Of a stretch of DNA of 64,000 nucleotides, positions 38,932 through 48,258 are shown piece after piece (within the stretch, counting starts at the first letter, position 1; each line of letters starts with the position of its first letter). The notes under the pieces are model-generated. The model saw nothing but the letters and a program-made list of their open reading frames with translations. It had not been told where the DNA came from and made no database searches. Made by a program: the position numbers and the translations under genes. This DNA comes from Alcaligenes sp. SDU_A2 (GTDB lineage Bacteria; Pseudomonadota; Gammaproteobacteria; Burkholderiales; Burkholderiaceae_B): assembly GCF_038237375.1 (NCBI RefSeq), contig NZ_CP151273.1, positions 2,914,001 to 2,978,000 of the forward strand, given 5' to 3'.

Positions 38932-41115
38932 TCAGGCAACCCGGACCAAGGGAGTCGCCTTGACCGATCCTTCTTTGACGCTGGCGCCAAACTCCCGGAT
39001 CAGGGTCAAGACAAAAGGATCTTGGGCGACACGCTCTTCCGCCTGCCGCTGCCGCTCGGCCAGCTTGGCCTGCTCCACAGCATGCGCCGTGGCATCGCCG
39101 GTATCGCCGTATTCGATAGCCAGTTGCACAGACTGGCCGAAGTATTCAGTGAGCACGGTACGCAGCCGGGCCTTGCCCTGGCTACCGTCCACCGCCTTGA
39201 TCTTGGCGCGCAGATGAATTTCCTGACCCTGCACACTGACCCATTCGCTCTGACGGGCCAGTTCCGCTGCCCAGCCGCTCAGCGGCAATGCGGCGGCGAT
39301 CGTGGGCCACTTGTCGGCGGTCATGCCGCCCAAGCGCACTGCTTTACCAGCATCGCGGCCATGTGCCGCAGCAGACTCGACAATCGGCAGCCCCAGTTCG
39401 CCATCTGGCATGAAATTGCCCGAGGCCGGCAATGGCGGTACATCGCCATCGTCCTCGCCTCCCGACGCCGCATCCATGCCGGCAGGCTGGTAGTTCTCGA
39501 ACTCCTCGTCCATGCCCTCGGACAACCAGGCGGGCTCCTGCGGGCCGTCATCGGCCACAGAAACCGATTCGGCGGGCACCTGGGAGGCTAGCTCCGACAC
39601 CGGGGCAAGAGTCGCGGTCGGTTCCGCAACAACTTCTGTCGCGATTACGCCAGGGGCACTTGGCGGCGAAGCGGTCTGCTCAGATAAGGGGGCTGAGGCC
39701 GCTGGCTCCGGCATCGGCGCACTGCTTGACGGCGCGTCCTCCCAGGCTGGAACAAAATTGTCCGCCACCGGCGAGCGTTCGTCCGTGCCACGCGTGTCTG
39801 AAGCAAGCGTCTGAACAGCGTCTGATGCCTCCGAGGCCGGCGCAGAAGCTGGAACGGCAGCGACCACCTGGGCCTTCGCTGCGGTCGGCGGAGCCGGAGC
39901 CGCAGAGACGGCATCAGCGACTGGGGCGGCAGGCGCAGTCGATTGTGCCGGTTCAGGCCTAGAGACAGCCTGCACAGGCTGAGCCTGTGCGCTTCCCGAT
40001 CCTGTTGGCGGTACGGGTTGGGCCGGGACCGGCTCGGGCAGTAAGGCCAGCATGCGCAAACAAGCCATGACGAAGCCGGCGTATTCGTCCGGTGCCAGCG
40101 TCAATTCCTGACGGCTGTGAACGGCGACCGAATAGAACAATTGGACATGATCCGGCGACAAGGTCGGAGCCAATTGACGTACTGGTTCCGCCAAGGGATC
40201 GTCGTCGGAAATGGTACCCGCAATGCGCTGCTCGATAGCAATGCGCGACAGCAAGGTAGCCAGATCGGCCAATGCCCCCGCGTAGGACAAGCCACGCAGC
40301 GCCAGATCGTCGGCCACCGCCAGAACAGCCTTGGCATCGTATGCCACCAACGCCTGCAACAACTGCGCCAGATGGCGCTGATCAATGGTGCCCAGCATGG
40401 CCTGCACGGCCTGCGCGCTCAAGTCGCCGGCACTATAGGCAATGGCCTGATCGGTCAGAGACAGGGCATCGCGCATGGACCCGGCAGCGGCCTGCGCCAG
40501 CAGGCGCAGCGCCGGCACCTCGAACTGCATGCCTTCCTGCGCCAGGATGTCCTGCAAATGCTCCACGATGGCCGGCACTGTCATCTGCTTGAGGTTGAAC
40601 TGCAAACAGCGTGACAAAACGGTGACCGGAATCTTCTGCGGGTCCGTCGTTGCCAAAATGAACTTGACGTGCGCCGGCGGCTCTTCCAGCGTCTTGAGCA
40701 TGGCATTGAAAGCATGGCCGGTCAGCATGTGAACTTCGTCTATCATGTAGACCTTGTAGCGCCCCGAACTGGGCGCATACACCGCCTGTTCAAGCAACTG
40801 CGTCATCTCTTCGACGCCGCGATTGGACGCGGCGTCCAGCTCTACATAATCCACGAAGCGGCCAGCGTCGATTTCGGTACAGGCACGGCACGCTCCGCAG
40901 GGGGTGGCCGTGATGCCGGTTTCACAGTTAAGCGACTTGGCCAGAATCCGCGACAGGGTCGTCTTGCCCACGCCGCGCGTACCCGTAAACAGCCAGGCAT
41001 GATGCAGGCGCTGCGTAGACAAAGCATGCGTCAAAGCGCGCACCACGTGATCCTGACCAATCAGGGTATCGAAGGAGCGAGGGCGCCATTTGCGGGCCAG
41101 AACAAGATAGGTCAT
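38932..41115 (-). CDS. dnaX: DNA polymerase III subunits gamma and tau
   Basis: A 727-residue clamp loader ATPase. The AAA+ core has Walker A GTRGVGKTT, a zinc knuckle (C..CGACRAC), DEVHML and the SRC motif VLSRCLQF. A long Pro/Ala/Ser-rich linker (about residues 400-560) leads to the tau-specific C-terminus, which binds the polymerase. I see no A6G-type slippery sequence with a following stop, so gamma formation by frameshift is not supported. It begins 115 bp downstream of the SRP RNA gene. Confidence 0.97.
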   Translation of the reverse strand: MTYLVLARKWRPRSFDTLIGQDHVVRALTHALSTQRLHHAWLFTGTRGVGKTTLSRILAKSLNCETGITATPCGACRACTEIDAGRFVDYVELDAASNRGVEEMTQLLEQAVYAPSSGRYKVYMIDEVHMLTGHAFNAMLKTLEEPPAHVKFILATTDPQKIPVTVLSRCLQFNLKQMTVPAIVEHLQDILAQEGMQFEVPALRLLAQAAAGSMRDALSLTDQAIAYSAGDLSAQAVQAMLGTIDQRHLAQLLQALVAYDAKAVLAVADDLALRGLSYAGALADLATLLSRIAIEQRIAGTISDDDPLAEPVRQLAPTLSPDHVQLFYSVAVHSRQELTLAPDEYAGFVMACLRMLALLPEPVPAQPVPPTGSGSAQAQPVQAVSRPEPAQSTAPAAPVADAVSAAPAPPTAAKAQVVAAVPASAPASEASDAVQTLASDTRGTDERSPVADNFVPAWEDAPSSSAPMPEPAASAPLSEQTASPPSAPGVIATEVVAEPTATLAPVSELASQVPAESVSVADDGPQEPAWLSEGMDEEFENYQPAGMDAASGGEDDGDVPPLPASGNFMPDGELGLPIVESAAAHGRDAGKAVRLGGMTADKWPTIAAALPLSGWAAELARQSEWVSVQGQEIHLRAKIKAVDGSQGKARLRTVLTEYFGQSVQLAIEYGDTGDATAHAVEQAKLAERQRQAEERVAQDPFVLTLIREFGASVKEGSVKATPLVRVA

Positions 41116-41229
41116 GCGAATTCCGGACGGCCAAAGCCATCGACACAGATAAGCAAAAGGAAAAGTGTACCGGATTCGGTGCCCGAAAGGAGCAGACAGA
41201 CCGGGCGCACTGATCCCGGCAGATAGATG

Positions 41230-41333
41230 AGGTGGCGAGCCTGACTCCGGCACTGATTCTGCACGGCTGTGGCTGCTTCGTTCCCGACCTGACCAGATTC
41301 ACCGCCGAACCATGCGGAGGGGCCCGCCACCCA
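41230..41333 (-). ncRNA. ffs: Signal recognition particle RNA (4.5S)
   Basis: About 100 nt on the minus strand between the helicase stop and dnaX. The ends pair (GGTGGCG with CGCCACC). The apical loop sequence GGTCAGGTCGGGAACGAAGC followed by AGCC matches the conserved Ffh-binding region of bacterial 4.5S RNA. Position directly upstream of dnaX is seen in other betaproteobacteria. Ends are approximate; no protein gene covers 41116-41344. Confidence 0.9.
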
Positions 41334-41344
41334 GGAGTGTAACA

Positions 41345-44300
41345 CTAATAAGGCACCCACAGATCCACGCGCGGAAAATAAAGCGCCCCGCGAGCTGGCC
41401 GCCCATCCAACGCCGAGACCTGCGCGCAATAACGCTCCAATTGCGGCGCATAACGCTGACGCATGCGCTCCGCAAATACCTCCAGGTTTTCGGTCGCGCC
41501 TGGCGTACTGGTCTTGTAGTCGACCACCAGCCAGTGATCCTCCTGGGAGATGGCCAGATCAATAATGGACACCCGACCATTGACATCGAGCAGCGACCAT
41601 TCCCGCTGCGCACGCGCGGCGCTGAGCAGCCAGCGGCCGCGATCGGTGCGCAATGTCGCGCTGACCGCCTCGAACAAGGCTTGACCGGCCTCATCCAGAT
41701 ACGGTGCGGGCACGCCGGCGCGCTGCAACTGACGGCGCATGACCGGCCGGCTATCGCTCAGCCGCTCCGGCGACCAGGTCTGCACGCCTTCGCGCCCCAG
41801 TTTTTCCAGCCAGGCATGTGCAACCGTGCCAATCGCCGTTTCGTGCGTCGTGTCCAAGGACCACTCCCAGGACTGCTGCGCCGCTGCTACCTGTGTCGAT
41901 ATGGGTGCGGGCAGCGTGGGCACGCTGGCCACGCGCACCAGCGGCGGTCCGATCAACTGAACCGCATCCTGCCCAGCCGCTTGCTGCACAGCCTGCCAGG
42001 CCGGTGCCGCAGGCGGATCGATGACCGCCCAAAGACGGCTAAGCAAAGAGCGCCCATCGGGATCGCGCAGTCCCTTGTCCTGGGTCACGCTCAGTTCGGC
42101 AAACAAGTGCAATTCCTGCCGGGCCCGGGTCAGGGCCACATACAGCAGGCGATGGCTTTCCTGCTCTGCCCGAATCTTCTCGCGAGCGGCCAGAAAGAGC
42201 GAAACGGGATCGCGCTGTTCACTGGCCTTGTGGGTAATCGGCCCCAGAATCAGCCGTTCGGCACTATGCTCCAGCCGGATCAGCGGCTCGGTATCGTTAG
42301 CCGACTGCTTGTGCAATCCAAACAAGATGACGGTTTCAAACTCCAGGCCCTTGGACTTGTGGATCGTCATGACCTCTACCGCTTTGCCCGAGCCTTGGGG
42401 GGTGGCATACAAGGATTCCACACGCGCCTGAAACTGCTGCTGATCGGGCGGCCCATAGGGGCAGAGCTCCTCCAGCAGACGCAGCACCTGCTCGGCATCG
42501 GCCTGATCCGCGGCCAGCGGGTAGACGTGTTCGCCGCCCAGTCGCGCCCAGCACTGCTGTACCCAGGCGGCAAACGGCATCAGTCCGCTGCGATTACCCA
42601 CATCCAGCAAGGTTTGCCGGGCAAACAGCAGGCGCTCGGCCTCGTCCGGCTCCCAATCGGCCACATCGCAGCCGCGCAGCAAATCGGGCATGGATTGCCG
42701 TGGCTGCAAGGCGCACAGGCGATACAGACTGTCCAGCCGCAGCCCTATCAGGGGCGAACGCAACAAAGACAACCACGCCAGGCGGTCGGCCGGGTGTGCC
42801 AAGGCGCGCACCAGTTGCACCAGATCGGCCACCACGGGTCGCTGCTGCAACGGTTCCAGCTCCACCGCACGGCACGGTATGCCCTGCTCGCCCAATTTAC
42901 GCACCAAGCCATTCAAGTGCGCTCGCGCACGCACCAAAATGGCCACCGGATGCGCGCTGTCGGCATGACGCTGCAAGGCTTGCCCGGCACAGCGCACGGC
43001 CTGTTCAACGGCGACATCTTGCGCCGCCTGCTCCGCCGCTGCACCATCCTCGCCGCGTCCCAGGCGAAAATGCCAAGAGGGGTGAAAACTCACCATGGCA
43101 CCCGGTTCGTCAGGCTTAAACGCCGTCGAGCGTTCGTACGTGACCATGCCCAGCTCGGGATCGGACTGGCGCGGAAACAACTGCGCCCCCACCCGATTGA
43201 CCCACTCGACCAGCTGCGGATGAGAACGAAAGTTATTGCTCAGGGCAAGCGGTTCCAGCTCCACATCGCCCAAGCATTTTTCTTGCCAGACACGCAGAAA
43301 CAAACCAACTTCTGCCTTGCGGAAACGATAGATGGACTGCATCGGATCGCCCACCAGGAACAGACTGCGGCCATCACCCGGCTCCCAACCGCTGGTCAAG
43401 CGTTCCAGCAACTGCACCTGCGACTGGCTGGTGTCCTGAAATTCGTCCACCAGCAAATGCCGTATGGAGCGGTCCATGCGCAGCAACAACTCCCCCGGCT
43501 CCTGGGCATTGCCCAAAGCCTCCAGCGCCCGCTGCGCGATCTCGGTAAAATCCACTTCGGACTTTTCCGCAAAACGCAGCTTGAGCTGGGCAGCCGCCAA
43601 CCACAAGACCTGGATCAAATTGGCCAGAACCTCCTGCTGCTGTTCTGAATACTGCTGGGGCAATTGACGGGCACTATCCAGGCGAGAGACCCACGCCTCG
43701 GTACCCATAAAACCACCCAGCCAATCGGCCAGCGTCTCTTTCTGAATCGTCTTGGGCGGAAAGCCATTGCGCACCGTCAGGCTTTTGCGCACGCTGCCGT
43801 CATTGGTCAACAGCAAAGCGGCCAAGCCGCGCCAGCGCGGCAACTCGTCCATTGTCGGGGTCAGCGGCTCGCCGCCCCAATCGGCTAGCGCCATCATCTC
43901 GCCTTCACCCAGATTGGCAGCCGCAAAGCGCGCCAACGGAGCCAAGGTCGATGCCCAGCCCGGCGGCAAACTGGCACGCAACTGCTCAAGCTGCTGTTCC
44001 ACTACCTCGCGCAGACTGTCTTGCAGCAAGGTCACATCTGCGCCCGCGCCCAAGGCCGGCAGCCACTGATCGCGACTGGCCAGCATGGAGGCCAGCAGCC
44101 CCTGGGCCTGGGCCAGGTTGACATCCATATGCTCCAGAAAGCGGGCGACGCTGGGCGTGTTTTCCGCCATTTCCAGTGTGGCCCAGGCAGCGGCCTCGTA
44201 GTGCTCCTGCGCGTTATCTGCAATGGCCGGTACGCCGCCCAAGCCAGTGACCCAAGGCATGGCCCGCACCAGATGCGCGCACAGCGAATCGATGGTGCGT

Positions 44301-44647
44301 ATGCTCAGGCGGGCAGGATAGGCCAGCAGATCCCATTTCTGTTCGCGGTTGCGGCGCATGGCCTGACTGGCCAGTTCCCAACTGCGCACCCGGTACGACT
44401 CTGCAGGACAAGGCTGGTCGGCCGCCGCCAGTTTTTCCAACACACGGGCATGCATTTCCGCCGCCGCCTTACGTGTGAAGGTAATGGCCACAATTTCTTC
44501 GGGCCGATCTACCCGAGCCAACAAACCCAATATCCGGTCGGTCAGCAATTCAGTCTTGCCCGAACCGGCCGGCGCCTGCACCAGAAACGAGTGATCCGGG
44601 TCCAGCGCCCGACTGCGGGCACTACTATCGCTGGGCAACATGGACAT
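41345..44647 (-). CDS. AddA/RecB-like UvrD-type helicase-nuclease
   Basis: An 1100-residue DNA helicase with a C-terminal nuclease. Walker A is LVQAPAGSGKTELLTDRIL, then IVAITFTRKAAAEMHARV, Walker B region LLVDEFQDTSQSQ, VGDPMQSIYRFRKAEVGLF, the late motif VMTIHKSKGLEFETVILFGL and LLYVALTRARQELHLFA. The PD-(D/E)XK nuclease motif IIDLAISQEDHWLVVDYKT lies near the end. With the adjacent subunit it should resect double-strand ends like AddAB/RecBCD. Its ATG overlaps the stop codon of the upstream partner (TGATG). Confidence 0.93.
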   Translation of the reverse strand: MSMLPSDSSARSRALDPDHSFLVQAPAGSGKTELLTDRILGLLARVDRPEEIVAITFTRKAAAEMHARVLEKLAAADQPCPAESYRVRSWELASQAMRRNREQKWDLLAYPARLSIRTIDSLCAHLVRAMPWVTGLGGVPAIADNAQEHYEAAAWATLEMAENTPSVARFLEHMDVNLAQAQGLLASMLASRDQWLPALGAGADVTLLQDSLREVVEQQLEQLRASLPPGWASTLAPLARFAAANLGEGEMMALADWGGEPLTPTMDELPRWRGLAALLLTNDGSVRKSLTVRNGFPPKTIQKETLADWLGGFMGTEAWVSRLDSARQLPQQYSEQQQEVLANLIQVLWLAAAQLKLRFAEKSEVDFTEIAQRALEALGNAQEPGELLLRMDRSIRHLLVDEFQDTSQSQVQLLERLTSGWEPGDGRSLFLVGDPMQSIYRFRKAEVGLFLRVWQEKCLGDVELEPLALSNNFRSHPQLVEWVNRVGAQLFPRQSDPELGMVTYERSTAFKPDEPGAMVSFHPSWHFRLGRGEDGAAAEQAAQDVAVEQAVRCAGQALQRHADSAHPVAILVRARAHLNGLVRKLGEQGIPCRAVELEPLQQRPVVADLVQLVRALAHPADRLAWLSLLRSPLIGLRLDSLYRLCALQPRQSMPDLLRGCDVADWEPDEAERLLFARQTLLDVGNRSGLMPFAAWVQQCWARLGGEHVYPLAADQADAEQVLRLLEELCPYGPPDQQQFQARVESLYATPQGSGKAVEVMTIHKSKGLEFETVILFGLHKQSANDTEPLIRLEHSAERLILGPITHKASEQRDPVSLFLAAREKIRAEQESHRLLYVALTRARQELHLFAELSVTQDKGLRDPDGRSLLSRLWAVIDPPAAPAWQAVQQAAGQDAVQLIGPPLVRVASVPTLPAPISTQVAAAQQSWEWSLDTTHETAIGTVAHAWLEKLGREGVQTWSPERLSDSRPVMRRQLQRAGVPAPYLDEAGQALFEAVSATLRTDRGRWLLSAARAQREWSLLDVNGRVSIIDLAISQEDHWLVVDYKTSTPGATENLEVFAERMRQRYAPQLERYCAQVSALDGRPARGALYFPRVDLWVPY

Positions 44648-47295
44648 CACACACTCCCTCCATCGGGGCCGGCTTCTTGTTGGAATAGGCGCAAGAACGG
44701 CTGCACATCGCAATACTGCAGATCGTTACGATTCCAGATACGATTGCCTGCCCGTCCCTGCACAAATTCATCGGCTAATTCCTGTACCGCCTGCTTCCAG
44801 GCCGACAACTGCGCCTGCCACTGCTGTTCGGTGTCCAATTCGATCATCCCTTCTATATCTGTGCCCGGCGCGGCCAGGCCGCTATATGCTACTTGCCGGG
44901 CATGCAAGCGCACAAAGGCCAGAGCGCTGACCTGCTGCCCCTGCTCTTGCAGGGCCGCTGCATAAAAAGGCAATTGCAGATTGACCGGCCGACTGCGCAA
45001 CCAGTCTTTTTCAGGCCGTAGTTCGCCTATGCCGGTTTTGTAATCCAAGAGCATGCGTTCTTGGCCGGCCAGGCTGTCCAGACGATCCAGTCGCAGGCTC
45101 AAGCGCAGCAAACCCCGGCTCCAGTTAAGTTCTTCTTCTGTCGCCTGCAAAGCAAAAGGAGGTCGCTGGGCTTCCAGCCGCGCATAGTCGGCCAGTACCA
45201 GCAAGCCGCGTTCCATCTCCAGCCCACGCAACACCTCCCCGTACTCGGCCAGCTCTTCTTGCGCCGCCTGTTCGACACTGTTGTGCAAAACACTGTCCAG
45301 CGTCCCCAGAGCCATGTGCTCGTGCAGGGCCTCCTGGTCCTGCACGGTACGCCAGAACAGCTCGACGGCGCGGTGCAGAAACAGCCCGCGTGTATTCATA
45401 TCGCCCAGACGCGCATAATCCGGCAAGGCCTGTCCGTGCAGACGAAACTTCACAAAGGCCCAGAGCGGACTGCGTGCCTGCGTGTCGAGCACGCTGATGC
45501 CCCCGCGTATACGCTCCTGGGCCTGCAATGCAGGGCCTTGTTCATCACTCAAGGTTTCCAGCGCCGCCGCCGGCACAGACGGTGCCAGCCAATCTAGCGG
45601 CTGCAAGGGCCAGGACGCAATCAGCGGACTGGGTCGCAACACCTGCTCGCCTGCCTGCAAGGGGGCGCTAAGCCAGACTTGATCCGCGCAGCGCAGCAAG
45701 GCTGCCATCATCCAACGCGCCCACTCCAGTTCACGCTCCGGCGTTGAACGCGGTGCCTGGGCGCGGCGCAGCACATGGGCAGGAATCAAGGGATTAGGCT
45801 TGACCGCAGCAGGCAAAATCTCGTCGGTCAGCCCCAACACCCAGACGGCATCCCAGCGGCCTCCCTCGGCCTCCAGAAAACCCAGCACATCCAGACGCGC
45901 GCGCGGATCGCGCTGCGGCTGAAACAGGCTTTCGCGCGCCATGCGCGCCAGGGCCGACTGGGCGCGCATGGCACTGATGCGGCCCAGCACCGGCGCTTGC
46001 TGCGCAAAACGCAACAGCAATTGCTCCAACGCTTCCAGCGTCTGGTACTGCGCGCTGTCCAAGCTGGCGCTGCCAGGGAAACCCAGCGCCTGCAAGCACT
46101 GACGCATCACGCTGGCCCAAACATCCACGCTCTGCGCCCCACTGGGAACACCCGCCATCGTCGCCATCGCCGTTGCCCAACTTTGTGCCAAATGTGGCGC
46201 ATAACGGCTGAGCATGTCCTCGAATTCATTACGGCGCACCACCGTCATGCGATTGTCGCGCCAGGCCTTGTCGATTTGCGCCCGACCACCCGCCTCGGCC
46301 TGATCCGCCTGACAGGCCCCCAAGCGCAGGGCCTGACCAAGCAGAGCAGGCTCGGCCTTGCCACTTGCCGTCAAAGTAAATACGGCTTTGAGCCAGGCCA
46401 GCGCGCCTTCGATCAACGGCCATTGCGCCAAGGATCGGGCTGCCGCCACGTTATAAGGCAACACCCCCTGCTCGGTCTGCATGGCCTGCCGCAACAGCCT
46501 GTGAACCAAGGGCAGTTGGGTTTCCAACTGCGCAGCCACAATCGCCACGCGGGCCTGCGGGTTTTGATCCAACTGACGGCGCGCCCATTGAATAGCCAGC
46601 CGCCACTCGGTATCGGCATCCTGCGCCTGAACACGCTGGACCTGCGTCGCCTGCGGATCGGCTTGATCCAGTCGCTGAATCGACAGGCCCATTGCCCGCA
46701 AGCCATCCAACAGACGCTGCAAGCGTGGTGATAGTTCATGAAAGCCATGCAAAATCAGATGGGTGTGCCGCAGGTGTAAAACACCGGCCTGCACCGCCGC
46801 CACCACCCTCCCGGCGGCACGATTGGCATCGTCCAGATCGCCTTGCTGCAAACCACTCTGATAGTGGCTTCGCCACTGCAAAAAACGCTCGTAATCCGCA
46901 CTCGTTTCCGAAGGGTCAAGCTGTATGTCCCACTCGTCCAGCAAGCTGTCGGCTTCGCAGGCAAAACGCGCGGCCTGGGCTATATCCAGAAAATAGCCAT
47001 CCGGTTCGCACTGTTCAATACTGTGTTCCCAGCGCTGCAAGGACGCGAACTTGTCCATATGGTGCGCGGCAGGCTGCCATTGCTCGGAAAAGCACAACTG
47101 ATCACTGGCCTGGGCCAGCCAGGCTCCCAGCGGCAAAATCTCGGGCACCGCCACCGTGCCGCCCTGCTGCGCCAGCCGAGCCGACAAACTCCCCAGCAGC
47201 CGACGCGCATAGCGATTGTTCACGGTCAGCACTACAGTGCTGGTGCTATCCAGGTCCTGCAACTGCGCCAGAGAAATAGCAGGGATGTCATCCAT
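44647..47295 (-). CDS. AddB-like PD-(D/E)XK nuclease/inactive helicase subunit
   Basis: An 882-residue partner of the helicase. The N-terminal part (TVVLTVNNRYARRLL) is helicase-like but lacks a Walker A motif. The C-terminal third carries the nuclease motif ERMLLDYKTG and QLPFYAAAL. It fits the proteobacterial 'probable DNA repair protein' family encoded next to a RecB/AddA-like helicase. ATG 47295 has GAGGGTGAG upstream. It is the first gene of the pair and begins 118 bp from the decayed CRISPR repeats. Confidence 0.88.
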   Translation of the reverse strand: MDDIPAISLAQLQDLDSTSTVVLTVNNRYARRLLGSLSARLAQQGGTVAVPEILPLGAWLAQASDQLCFSEQWQPAAHHMDKFASLQRWEHSIEQCEPDGYFLDIAQAARFACEADSLLDEWDIQLDPSETSADYERFLQWRSHYQSGLQQGDLDDANRAAGRVVAAVQAGVLHLRHTHLILHGFHELSPRLQRLLDGLRAMGLSIQRLDQADPQATQVQRVQAQDADTEWRLAIQWARRQLDQNPQARVAIVAAQLETQLPLVHRLLRQAMQTEQGVLPYNVAAARSLAQWPLIEGALAWLKAVFTLTASGKAEPALLGQALRLGACQADQAEAGGRAQIDKAWRDNRMTVVRRNEFEDMLSRYAPHLAQSWATAMATMAGVPSGAQSVDVWASVMRQCLQALGFPGSASLDSAQYQTLEALEQLLLRFAQQAPVLGRISAMRAQSALARMARESLFQPQRDPRARLDVLGFLEAEGGRWDAVWVLGLTDEILPAAVKPNPLIPAHVLRRAQAPRSTPERELEWARWMMAALLRCADQVWLSAPLQAGEQVLRPSPLIASWPLQPLDWLAPSVPAAALETLSDEQGPALQAQERIRGGISVLDTQARSPLWAFVKFRLHGQALPDYARLGDMNTRGLFLHRAVELFWRTVQDQEALHEHMALGTLDSVLHNSVEQAAQEELAEYGEVLRGLEMERGLLVLADYARLEAQRPPFALQATEEELNWSRGLLRLSLRLDRLDSLAGQERMLLDYKTGIGELRPEKDWLRSRPVNLQLPFYAAALQEQGQQVSALAFVRLHARQVAYSGLAAPGTDIEGMIELDTEQQWQAQLSAWKQAVQELADEFVQGRAGNRIWNRNDLQYCDVQPFLRLFQQEAGPDGGSV

Positions 47296-47412
47296 ATCGA
47301 CTCACCCTCTCGTTCGCACGGGAAATACACATCAAGATCATCGTCACGCAACCCAGTCCACACCCCGCGATGGGGAAAGACCCGATCTTAACCCGAGGCA
47401 GAATGACAGGAT

Positions 47413-47502
47413 CAGTCCAGCCCCGCTTACGCGGGGAACACCTGCTCTGCAACGTGTCGGGTGACCTGTATTTCGGTTCATCCCCGCTGACGCGGGGAAC
47501 AC
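47413..47502 (-). CRISPR. Decayed two-repeat CRISPR remnant
   Basis: Repeats at 47413-47441 (three mismatches in its outer part) and 47474-47502 (one mismatch, CTGACG for CTTACG) flank a 32-nt spacer, the exact geometry of the main array. A third, heavily changed unit may follow near 47533-47560 (GGTTCTTCGAAGCATTCCGG). It lies on the trailer side of the main array, where old repeats usually decay. Confidence 0.85.
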
Positions 47503-47576
47503 TTGTTCTTCTCGTAGCAGGCCCTTTTCTGGGTTCTTCGAAGCATTCCGGGAATCAATTTTTACTAATTCGATGA

Positions 47577-47830
47577 GGAGCTGGCTTTTTGAAGGCACCA
47601 TTCAAGGCGCAGCTCGCTCGAACAGGGCTGATGGCTTGCCGGCGCTGCGCGCCGGTGCCCTGGTCGGGCCACATGGCCGGGCGCGTCGTTAACTCCGGCG
47701 GCTTGCTTGTCCACCGGACAAGCAAGCCGCCGTCGAACAGAACGACGCTTGCACCCCGTCCCCGCGCCCCGCCTGCGGCAAGCCATCCGACCCGCCCCGT
47801 CCAAGCGTACTGCGCCTTGACCGGCTCAAA
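47577..47830. repeat. Large palindromic dispersed repeat, variant copy
   Basis: Outer arms ATTCAAGGCGCAG (47602) and CTGCGCCTTGAC (47811-47822) face each other. The centre is a perfect 17-bp stem with a 3-base loop (CGGCGGCTTGCTTGTCC at 47696, complement ending 47732). Its order of landmarks (CCCTGGTC, GTCCAC-GGAC, TCGAACAG, CCGCCTGCGGC) is that of the 8972 element, but the stem sequences differ while still pairing. The left arm is repeated at 2069-2150. No coding sequence is supported here. Confidence 0.8.
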
Positions 47831-47835
47831 ACTCC

Positions 47836-48245
47836 GACGACATCGCCCCGGCTATACGCCTTCATGCCAAACGGGAAATCAGCGGATGACTGTTACCTTG
47901 TACGGTGTACACGGACGCTCCGCCATTTGGGCCAAGCACAGCGGTGCCGTTCTCGCCATGCCCGCCTTAGCAGGTCAGCGGGCGAGTCAGGGCCTTCGCC
48001 GCAGGCGGGATGCCGGGGCGGGAGACAAGGGGCGTGTTGTTCGAGCAGGACGCGTGTGATTCGTCCACTGGACGAATCACCCTGCGAGTTCACGCCCCGC
48101 CCGCCCCGGTATCCAGACCAGGGAACCCGCGCACAGCGCGGGCGAAGGACCCAGCCAAGCTGACCTGCTAAGGCGGGCATGGCGAGAACCCGAGGTTCTC
48201 TCTGCTTGGCCTAAACGGCTCAAGCAATACGAAGGAATCCCCGAA
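47836..48245. repeat. Large palindromic dispersed repeat, copy 2 (core inverted)
   Basis: The core 47926-48215 is 290 bp long, against 291 bp in copy 1, and matches it as its reverse complement. The flanks 47836-47925 and 48216-48245 match copy 1 in direct orientation. Inner arms CTCGCCATGCCCGCCTTAGC... and their complement are perfectly paired over 28 bp but differ from the arms of copy 1. The centre is GATTCGTCCACTGGACGAATC. It ends 14 bp before the first trailer-end CRISPR repeat. Confidence 0.85.
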
Positions 48246-48258
48246 CCCTTTTCTGATT

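Noticed and set aside
38932-41115. Programmed frameshift site for DnaX gamma
   Set aside because: No A-rich slippery heptamer followed by an early stop and hairpin was found in the linker; only tau is supported.
47533-47560. A third decayed CRISPR repeat
   Set aside because: The alignment to the repeat needs gaps and many mismatches; it is mentioned with the remnant but not counted.
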